Assembly (NCBI RefSeq): GCF_014647875.1
Contig: NZ_BMQA01000024.1
Coordinates: forward strand, 1 to 64,000
DNA length: 64,000 nucleotides
DNA from: Streptomyces brasiliensis
Lineage (GTDB): Bacteria; Actinomycetota; Actinomycetes; Streptomycetales; Streptomycetaceae
Reading direction: 5' to 3'
Under the pieces are notes generated by a model, which worked only from the letters and a program-made list of their open reading frames with translations, made no database searches and was not told the origin of the DNA. The position numbers and the translations under genes were made by a program. Numbering within the stretch: the first letter of the stretch is position 1; every line of letters begins with the position of its first letter. Shown here piece by piece: positions 58,088-64,000 of the stretch.

Positions 58088-58239
58088 CCCTTCAGCCGCA
58101 GTCCGGTGCCTTGGCCTCGAACAGCGCCCGGCGGCGTCCCACAGAGTCGGCCCACGGGCCAATGGGACGCCGACAGGACCCCGGCACCGGCTGGGCAGCC
58201 TGCTACGGCAGCGCCTCAGCCTTGGCCCGGATCTCTTCG

Positions 58240-58380
58240 GAGTCGGGCTGGGTGTATGTGACGTGCGTTCCGGACGTCTTCTCCCGGACGATCGTCGGCC
58301 GGCAGGTCGCCGGCCGCATGCGGACTCCCGCTGGTCGCCCTGGAGATGGCGCTGTGGCGGAGGCGGATCAAGACGCCATG
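58240..58380 (+). pseudogene. IS3-family transposase (rve domain) fragment
   Basis: GWVYVTCVPDVFSRTIVGRQVAGRMRT in one frame and LVALEMALWRRRIKTPW in the next are the typical OrfB integrase-core text around its second catalytic Asp. About 45 codons remain, with a frameshift. Inactive relic. Confidence 0.6.
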
Positions 58381-58615
58381 GGCGGCCGTCCGGACTTCGG
58401 TGACAAGGCGTCGCAGGCCTTGTCCGGGGCGCGCAAGCGGGAGATGTCGACGACGGGCAGCGCTGTGGGCTGGGCGATGTCCGATCTCGCGGCAACAGCG
58501 GACCGGCTGCTATCACGCAACGGGGATGCGGCGTCGCAGGCGGCGGACGACAGCATCACCACCGCGTTGCGCGTCGGCCGGCTCAGCAGACGACCGGCGT
58601 TCGCCTTCGCAGAGT

Positions 58616-59380
58616 TCAGGCGGGCAGTCGCGGCACGCTGTCGATCAGGCGGCGGGTGTACGGGTGCGTGGGGGCGCCCAGAACCTGGGCGGTGTCGCCC
58701 TGTTCTACGATGTGGCCGCGCTCCAGCACAGCGGTGCGCTCGCACAGAGAGGCCACGACCGAGAGGTCGTGGGAGACCATCACGAGTGTAAGCCCTTGTT
58801 CCTGCTTCAGCTCGGCGATCAGATCCACGACCTTCACCCGGGTGGTGACGTCGAGCGCGCTGACGGGTTCGTCGGCGAGCAGCACCCGTGGGTGACACAC
58901 GGTGGCGCGGGCGATGGCGATCCGCTGGCGTTGTCCCCCGGAGAACTCGTGAGGGTAGCGGTCGGCCGTGTCGGCCGGCAGACCGACCCGTTCCAGGGTC
59001 GCGGCCACCTTCGGTGCCGCGGTGGCGCGCGTGTCGAGACCCAGGGAGCGAAGCGGCTCCGCCACGATGGCGCCGACGCGGCGGCGCGGGTCCAGCGAGG
59101 AGTAGGGGTCCTGGAAGACGCACTGCACGCTGCGCCGGAAGTCGCGCATCCGGGTCCGGTCACGCGGGGAGAGGCCGGCGCCGTCGAAGCGGACGCTGCC
59201 GCAGGTCGGCCGGGACAGGCCCAGCAGCAGACGCAGAAGCGTCGTCTTGCCCGCTCCGGACTCACCGACGAGCGCGAGGCTGTGCCCGGCCTCGACGGTC
59301 AGGGAGACGTCTTCGACCACGTTGGCAGTGCTTCCCCGGTGGCGCAGTGCCACGTTCTCCAGTTCCAGTACGGGTGTCAC
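58616..59380 (-). CDS. Peptide/nickel ABC transporter ATPase, DppF/OppF type
   Basis: A 254-residue ATPase: Walker A VGESGAGKTTLL near 40, Q-loop region CVFQDPYSSLDPRRRV near 90, signature FSGGQRQRIAIARA near 150, Walker B VLLADEPVSALDV and switch His in VMVSHDLSVVA. The C-terminal APTHPYTRRLIDSVPRL is typical of oligopeptide-transporter ATPases. Last gene of a five-gene operon; its GTG at 59380 overlaps the preceding stop. Confidence 0.92.
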   Translation of the reverse strand: MTPVLELENVALRHRGSTANVVEDVSLTVEAGHSLALVGESGAGKTTLLRLLLGLSRPTCGSVRFDGAGLSPRDRTRMRDFRRSVQCVFQDPYSSLDPRRRVGAIVAEPLRSLGLDTRATAAPKVAATLERVGLPADTADRYPHEFSGGQRQRIAIARATVCHPRVLLADEPVSALDVTTRVKVVDLIAELKQEQGLTLVMVSHDLSVVASLCERTAVLERGHIVEQGDTAQVLGAPTHPYTRRLIDSVPRLPA

Positions 59381-60177
59381 CGCGCACTCCTCAGGTCCAG
59401 GGCTGACTCCAGCCTCCGGGCGCTGGCCACCAGGGCCTTGGTGTACTCCTCGCGCGGCAGGCGGACGAGGTCGTGGACGGCCCCTTCCTCCACGGCGCGG
59501 CCGTCCTTCATCACCAGGGCGCGATCGGTCACCCGAGCGACTACGGCGAGGTCGTGGCTGACAAAGAGGACCGACATCTTCCGTTCCCGGACGAGGCTGT
59601 CGATGAGATCCAGCATCTCGGCCTGCACGGAGACGTCCAGTGCGGTGGTCGGCTCGTCCGCGATCAGCAGGCGGGGTGCGCAGGCCAGGGCCATGGCAAG
59701 AGCGACACGCTGGCGCTGCCCGCCCGAGATCTCGTGTGGGAAGGCGCGGGCGATGCGTTCGGGTTCAGGCAGTCGTACCTGGGTCAGCGCCCCGCGTACG
59801 GCTTCACGCAGGGCCGCACCCTTCAGGCAGGTGCGTCGGGCGAGAGGTTCGGCGATCTGGCGTCCCACGCGCATCAGCGGGTCGAGCGCGGTCAGCGGTT
59901 CCTGGAACACTACGGCGGCGTCCCGGCCGCGGACCGCGGCAAGTCGTTTCTCAGTGGCGCCCACGATCTGGGTGCCCGCGAGGTCGACGCTGCCGGTGGC
60001 GGTCATGCCGTCGGGCAGCAGGCCGAGGATCGCGAGCGTGGTGAGCGACTTGCCGGAGCCGGACTCGCCGATGAGGCCCAGCCGTTCACCGCTGTCCACG
60101 GTGAGGGAAAGGTCGTCGACCAGGGTCCGGCCGTCGGCTGTGCGGACGGTCAGTCCGCGTACGTCGAGGAGAGTCAT
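59377..60177 (-). CDS. Peptide/nickel ABC transporter ATPase, DppD/OppD type
   Basis: A 266-residue partner ATPase: Walker A IGESGSGKSLTTLAIL near 38, VVFQEPLTALDPLMRVGRQI near 92, signature ISGGQRQRVALAMALA near 150, Walker B LLIADEPTTALDVSVQ and LFVSHDLAVVARVTDR. It ends shortly after the core, without the long Cys-rich tail seen in some OppD proteins. ATGA overlap with the permease gene. Confidence 0.92.
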   Translation of the reverse strand: MTLLDVRGLTVRTADGRTLVDDLSLTVDSGERLGLIGESGSGKSLTTLAILGLLPDGMTATGSVDLAGTQIVGATEKRLAAVRGRDAAVVFQEPLTALDPLMRVGRQIAEPLARRTCLKGAALREAVRGALTQVRLPEPERIARAFPHEISGGQRQRVALAMALACAPRLLIADEPTTALDVSVQAEMLDLIDSLVRERKMSVLFVSHDLAVVARVTDRALVMKDGRAVEEGAVHDLVRLPREEYTKALVASARRLESALDLRSAR

Positions 60178-61040
60178 GCGCGCCTCCGGCGGGTCGCCGG
60201 GTCGAGGGTCTCCCGCAGGCCGTCGGCGATGAGGTTGACGCCGATCACGAGCAGGACCAGCAGGACGCCGGGGGCCAGGGCTCCCGCGGGGGCGGTGGTG
60301 AAGGTGGCCTGCGCCTCCTGGAGCATGCGCCCCCACGAGGCGTTGGGCGGCGGTGCGCCCAGGCCCAGGTAGGACAGACCCGCCTCGGCCAGCACGGCGA
60401 GCCCGAACTGAAGGGCGAGGTTGACCACGAGGGTGGGCCAGATGTTGGGCAGGACGTGGCCGAGCACGGTACGCGGCCAGGACGTACCCGAGGTGCGGGC
60501 GGCGGTGATGTAGTCCTGCGTCAGGACCCGCTTGACCAGGACGCGCACCAGACGGGCCACGACGGCGCTCTGCGCCAGGCCGATCGCGAGGACCGCGGAG
60601 CCGAGGGTCGCCGAACGCGCGGCGACGATGAGCATGGCGAGCAGCAGCGTCGGGAAGGCGATCAGGATGTCGAGGAACGCGGACAGCGTGTCGTCGAGCC
60701 AGCCCTGCGCGAACGCGGCGAGCACGCCCAGCGTGATGCCCAGGGCCGCGGCGACGGCCACCGACCCGAGACCCGCTTCGAAGGCGATCCGGGAGCCTGT
60801 CATCAACTGGGTGAACAGGTCGCGTCCCAGCTTGTCGGTGCCGAGCAGGTGTCCCCCGCCGGGTCCTGTCAGCCGTCCGCCAGAGGTGTCGTCGGTGGCG
60901 TACGGGAGCCAGACCAGGGAGACCAGGGCGAGCAGCGCGATGAGACCGGCCAGGACGCATCCCACGACGAGGGTCGCGGAACGGCGGGAGCTCCGCCCAA
61001 AGCGGGGTGCCTTCGTGGGGCGTGTCTCGGTGAGGGTCAT
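60174..61040 (-). CDS. Peptide/nickel ABC transporter permease, DppC type
   Basis: A 288-residue membrane protein. A first segment near 22-48 is followed by the OppC-N pattern HLLGTDKLGRDLFTQLMTGSRIAFEAGL and five further segments. The EAA loop is RTSGTSWPRTVLGHVLPNIWPTLVV near 185-210, and SYLGLGAPPPNASWGRML is a family signature. Overlaps both neighbours. Confidence 0.92.
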   Translation of the reverse strand: MTLTETRPTKAPRFGRSSRRSATLVVGCVLAGLIALLALVSLVWLPYATDDTSGGRLTGPGGGHLLGTDKLGRDLFTQLMTGSRIAFEAGLGSVAVAAALGITLGVLAAFAQGWLDDTLSAFLDILIAFPTLLLAMLIVAARSATLGSAVLAIGLAQSAVVARLVRVLVKRVLTQDYITAARTSGTSWPRTVLGHVLPNIWPTLVVNLALQFGLAVLAEAGLSYLGLGAPPPNASWGRMLQEAQATFTTAPAGALAPGVLLVLLVIGVNLIADGLRETLDPATRRRRA

Positions 61041-62002
61041 CGGGCACCTCCCGAAAGCCGTCCGCGCAGCCGTGGGTCGATGATCCGCTGGACCAGGTCG
61101 GCGACGAAGCCGATGAACAGCACGAAGAGGGTGGAGATGAACAGCACGCCCTGGATGACGGGATAGTCGTGCTGGGCGATGCCGGTGGCGAGCATCGAGC
61201 CCAGACCGGGCAGTGCGTAGACGGACTCCACGACCACTGCGCCGAGCAGGGTCGAGGCGAGTTCGACACCGAGTACGGAGATCACCGGAACGGAGGCGTT
61301 GCGCAGGCCGTGGCGCCACATGGCCGACCCGAAGGACGATCCCAGGGCGCGGGCGGTACGCAGATAGTCGCTGCCGAGGACGTCCAGGGTGGCGGAGCGG
61401 ACGTAGCGGATCAGGGACGCGCTCATCACCAGGGCGATGGTGACCACGGGCAGGACGAGGGAGCGGATTGCCTCGGCGGGCTCGGACCAGCCGTCCTGGG
61501 GGAAGCCGCCCGCGGGCAGCCAGCCCGCGTTCAGCGCGAACACGGCGATGAGGATCATGCCGAGCCAGAACACCGGTACGGCGATGCCCAGTTGGGACAC
61601 GGCGCTGAGCAAAGCGCCGTACCAGGTGTGCCGTTTGTGAGCGGCGACGAACCCGGCGGGCACGGCGATGACGACTGCGAGCACGAAGGCGGCGAGGGTC
61701 AGCGGGACGGTGACGTTCAGCCGCGAAACCACCTCGGGGCCCACAGGCAGTGAGCTGACGAAGGAGGTGCCGAGGTCGCCGCTCGCCAACTGCCCGAGCC
61801 AGTGGGTGAACTGCTCGGGCAGCGGCCTGTCCGACCCGATCGAGTGCCGTGCCGCGGCGATCTGCTCGGGACTGGCACCCACCGAGGTGAGCGCGTTGGC
61901 GGGGTCGCCGGGCAGCAGACGCAGCAGCACGAACAGCACGATGCTCGCCAGGGCCAGGGACACCACCAGGAAGGCGAGGCGGCGCAGGAGGTAGCGCGCC
62001 AT
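61037..62002 (-). CDS. Peptide/nickel ABC transporter permease, DppB type
   Basis: A 321-residue membrane protein starting MARYLLRRLAFLVVSLALASIVLFVLLRLLPGDPA, the DppB/OppB N-terminal signature. It has six predicted segments, with the EAA loop RTARALGSSFGSAMWRHGLRNASVPVISV near 215-243 and the ending VADLVQRIIDPRLR. It starts within the stop of the binding-protein gene. Confidence 0.92.
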   Translation of the reverse strand: MARYLLRRLAFLVVSLALASIVLFVLLRLLPGDPANALTSVGASPEQIAAARHSIGSDRPLPEQFTHWLGQLASGDLGTSFVSSLPVGPEVVSRLNVTVPLTLAAFVLAVVIAVPAGFVAAHKRHTWYGALLSAVSQLGIAVPVFWLGMILIAVFALNAGWLPAGGFPQDGWSEPAEAIRSLVLPVVTIALVMSASLIRYVRSATLDVLGSDYLRTARALGSSFGSAMWRHGLRNASVPVISVLGVELASTLLGAVVVESVYALPGLGSMLATGIAQHDYPVIQGVLFISTLFVLFIGFVADLVQRIIDPRLRGRLSGGAR

Positions 62003-63519
62003 CAGCCCTTCTTGATGTCGTAGGCATAGAACTGCGAGTTGAGGCCGTTGAGCGGGTAGCCGGAGAGCTTGCTGCCGGCCACCACGATCTGCGGGTACAG
62101 GTACAGCCAGTCGCTGGCCGCGTCCTTGGCGGTCTTCTCGTTGACCTTCTTCAGCAGCGCGGTCTGCTCGGCGGTCGTGGAGGCTTCCTCGGCCTCCTTG
62201 ACCCACTGGGTGACCTGCTTGTCGTCGTAGCCCCAGTAGAAGTCGGGGTTGCCGTACCAGACCAGGTCGCGGTCGTTGACGTGCTCCTGGAGCGTGGCCG
62301 TGAAGTCGTGGTTCTTGTAGACCTTGGTGTACCACTCGTCCGGGGTGATCGTGTTGATCGTGACGGTGATGCCGACCTTGGCCAGCTGCGACTTGATGAA
62401 GGTAGCGGTTGTGGGGTGGGGGTCGTAGTTCGGGGTGTCGAGGGTGAAGGCGAAGCCCTTGGCGTACCCGGCCTCGGCGAGCAGCTTCTTGGCGCGCGCG
62501 GGGTCGTAGGCATTGACCTTGGTGAGGTCCTCGTACCAGGGGTCGGAAGGCGGCACCATCGAGCCGATGGGCTTGCCGTAGCCGCCCCAGATCGACTCCA
62601 GCAGCTTCTTGTCGTCGATGGCGGCGGAGACCGCCTGGCGCACCTTGACGTCGGTGAACGGCTTGGCCTTGTCGTTGAAGGCGAGCAGCAGCTTGGTGGT
62701 GGAGTTGCCGTCGTTGACCTTGTAGTTCTGGTTGCTCTTGAACTGGTCCAGGGCATCGGGCGACTGCTCGCTGGTGACGACGTCGACGGCGTTGGTCAGC
62801 AGCGCGTTGTTGAGGGCCGTGGCGTCCTTGTAGTAGTGGAAGACGACCTGCTTGTTGCTGGCGGCGTTACCCCAGTAGCCGGGGAAGCGGTCCAGGCTCA
62901 GGGCGGAGCCGCGGGTCCACTTGTCCAGCGTGTAGGGGCCCGTGCCGTCCTCGGTCGTCTTGAGGCTCTTGGCCTGGGAGTTGATGATCCAGACGTAGGA
63001 GAGGTTGTAGACGAAGGAGATCGACTTCTGCGACAGCGTGACCTTGACGGTGCGCGTGTCGGGGGTGGCGATGTCCTTGACGACCTCGAGGTTGCTCTTG
63101 CGGGCGGACTGGGAGTCGTCCGCGATGACCTTCTCCAGGCTGTACTTCACGTCGGCGCTGGTGAGTTGCTTGCCGCTGTGGAACTTCACGCCGTCGCGCA
63201 GGGTGAAGGTGTAGGTGAGGCCTTCGCCGCTGACCTTGTAGTCCTGGGCGAGCAGTTTCTCCACCTTGCCGTCGTCGGTGAGCTTGAACAGCCCTTCGTA
63301 GACGTTGCCGTTGAGAGCCTCGGTCACACCCTGGCCACCGCCGGCGGTGTTGTCGAGGTTCTGCGGCTCGTAGAGGGAGCCGATGTTGACCGTTGCGTTC
63401 TTGTCGTAGGAGCCGCCCGAGGCGCTGCCGCCCGAGCCGGAGCCACCGCAGGCGGTCAAGGTGAGGGCGAGGGTGGCCACGGTCGCGGTGCCGTACAGGG
63501 AGGTCTTCTTGGCGTTCAT
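62002..63519 (-). CDS. Peptide/nickel ABC substrate-binding lipoprotein, DppA type
   Basis: A 505-residue precursor with a short signal peptide and a lipobox ending LTLTAC (Cys 24), then a Gly/Ser linker. The mature part is family 5 SBP: YEGLFKLTDDGKVEKLLAQDYKVSGEGLTYTFTLRDGVKFHSGKQLTSADVKYSLEKV, TGPYTLDKW, AFNDKAKPFTDVKVRQAVSAAIDDKKLL. It captures peptides, nickel chelates or similar ligands outside the membrane and delivers them to the permeases encoded next. First gene of the operon; the DUF1684 gene lies upstream on the same strand, with 44 bases between its stop and this start. Confidence 0.92.
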   Translation of the reverse strand: MNAKKTSLYGTATVATLALTLTACGGSGSGGSASGGSYDKNATVNIGSLYEPQNLDNTAGGGQGVTEALNGNVYEGLFKLTDDGKVEKLLAQDYKVSGEGLTYTFTLRDGVKFHSGKQLTSADVKYSLEKVIADDSQSARKSNLEVVKDIATPDTRTVKVTLSQKSISFVYNLSYVWIINSQAKSLKTTEDGTGPYTLDKWTRGSALSLDRFPGYWGNAASNKQVVFHYYKDATALNNALLTNAVDVVTSEQSPDALDQFKSNQNYKVNDGNSTTKLLLAFNDKAKPFTDVKVRQAVSAAIDDKKLLESIWGGYGKPIGSMVPPSDPWYEDLTKVNAYDPARAKKLLAEAGYAKGFAFTLDTPNYDPHPTTATFIKSQLAKVGITVTINTITPDEWYTKVYKNHDFTATLQEHVNDRDLVWYGNPDFYWGYDDKQVTQWVKEAEEASTTAEQTALLKKVNEKTAKDAASDWLYLYPQIVVAGSKLSGYPLNGLNSQFYAYDIKKG

Positions 63520-63563
63520 GGTGAAGGGCGCTTTCGTGCTGCGGTGCGGGGACGCTGGGGCGG

Positions 63564-64000
63564 TCAGTGCTCTGCGGCGAAGCCGTCGCGGAAAACGGGG
63601 AGTTTCTCGCCTGCCTCGACGGGCAGGTGGAAGCGGTTCTGCCGCGGCGGCATCGGACAGTTGTACTGGTCGGAGAACCCGCACGGCGGTACGAAGGCGC
63701 GGTTGAAGTCGAGCAGGACGCGGTGGTCGTCGTCGGTGCGCCGGACGAAGAGGAAGCGGCCGGCGCCGTAGGTGGTGTGCCCATTGGTGGGGTCACCGAA
63801 GACGAGCAGGAGAGTGCCGTCGTCGTCGAACGCGCTGAGGGTGTAGTCGCGCCCGTCGACGGTGAGGGTGATGTCGCCGGGGACGACGAGGTCGCGGGTG
63901 CCGCCGTTGTCCCGAATGTGCTCGAAGGGGACGCTTCGAGCTCCGGGCACGGGGGTGTAGGTGGCGTGCAGCACCCAGGCCGGGTCGTAGGCGAACGCGT
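63564..64000 (-). CDS. DUF1684 family protein, cut by the window end
   Basis: The frame is open from the right edge to a stop at 63564, giving the last 145 or so residues. The family pattern is clear: VPGDITLTVDGRDYTLSAFDDDGTLLLVFGDPTNG, YGAGRFLFV and the C-terminal VLLDFNRAFVPPCGFSDQYNCPMPPRQNRFHLPVEAGEK, with two conserved Cys. An internal GTG at 63974 is not the true start because AFAYDPAW continues upstream. It is probably co-transcribed with the peptide transporter. Confidence 0.85.
   Translation of the reverse strand, partial: AFAYDPAWVLHATYTPVPGARSVPFEHIRDNGGTRDLVVPGDITLTVDGRDYTLSAFDDDGTLLLVFGDPTNGHTTYGAGRFLFVRRTDDDHRVLLDFNRAFVPPCGFSDQYNCPMPPRQNRFHLPVEAGEKLPVFRDGFAAEH

Noticed and set aside
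58346-60232. A plus-strand open frame of 628 codons across the transporter ATPase genes
   Set aside because: It is antisense to two well-conserved ATPases in GC-rich DNA; its composition is Arg/Ser/Ala-rich and without domains.
1-64000. CRISPR arrays, tRNA or rRNA genes, conjugation genes
   Set aside because: No regularly spaced direct repeats with unique spacers, no tRNA-like cloverleaf or T-loop, no rRNA text and no TraB/FtsK-type or relaxase motif were seen by eye.

Overview
The window is high-GC actinomycete DNA, most likely from Streptomyces. Signs of this are the strong third-position GC bias, GTG starts, chains of four-base stop/start overlaps, an SsgA-like sporulation/cell-division protein, several leaderless-type promoters, and conserved small proteins typical of Streptomyces. 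The left 15 kb looks like the backbone of a plasmid, possibly a giant linear plasmid, or of a plasmid-derived island. The rest is a catabolic and accessory region. No rRNA, tRNA, CRISPR array or conjugation gene was seen.

Left backbone (1-15.8 kb). A spare peptide deformylase is followed by two overlapping winged-helix genes, the larger resembling RepL-type initiators, flanked by three copies of a 13-base spacer motif. Next is a parA-parB operon with its own operator and terminator. Upstream of parA, five copies of the palindrome CTATTACGNCGTAATAG lie across 4.3 kb. They are the natural ParB binding-site candidates, and one sits at the exact centre of a perfect 59-bp palindrome. Scattered between them are an IS110 remnant, hypothetical genes and a SUKH-type immunity protein. 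After a decayed DUF1963 gene comes a 530-bp region with 15 copies of AGGGAC/GTCCCT. Its core is a symmetric nest of inverted repeats centred at 12115. It lies directly upstream of a primase-polymerase and a D5/P4-type helicase, so it looks like a replication origin with its own replication genes.

Transition (15.9-19.3 kb): an alpha/beta hydrolase, a SigJ-like ECF sigma factor, a secreted SLT-domain muralytic protein and a thioesterase remnant.

Catabolic island (19.8-43.9 kb). An SsuABC-type uptake system, a GntR/FCD regulator, a flavin/2Fe-2S oxygenase reductase, a crotonase with a MarR regulator, and a 13-gene minus-strand operon together look like an aromatic-acid degradation pathway. In order of transcription the operon encodes a phthalate-dioxygenase-like Rieske oxygenase, a small Cys/His protein, an LLM flavoenzyme, a LigJ-like hydratase, an acyl-CoA dehydrogenase, an NDP-forming CoA ligase, a class II aldolase/decarboxylase, a LigB-type ring-cleavage dioxygenase, three RraA-type aldolases, a Gfo/Idh dehydrogenase and a second LigJ-like hydratase. 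A nearly invariant 19-bp element lies upstream of the transporter, of the operon and of a thiolase, and a weaker copy lies by the GntR gene. This suggests one regulon. The substrate is not certain; a hydroxycinnamate, methoxylated benzoate or phthalate-like acid entering a gallate/protocatechuate meta-cleavage route fits best.

Right part (44-58.4 kb): SDR enzymes, VOC proteins, WYL, TetR and AraC regulators, a DHA2 exporter, and a graveyard of ABC, Tn3, TetR and IS3 fragments. The last 5.4 kb is an Opp/Dpp-type peptide or nickel uptake operon led by a lipoprotein, preceded by a DUF1684 gene cut by the window edge.
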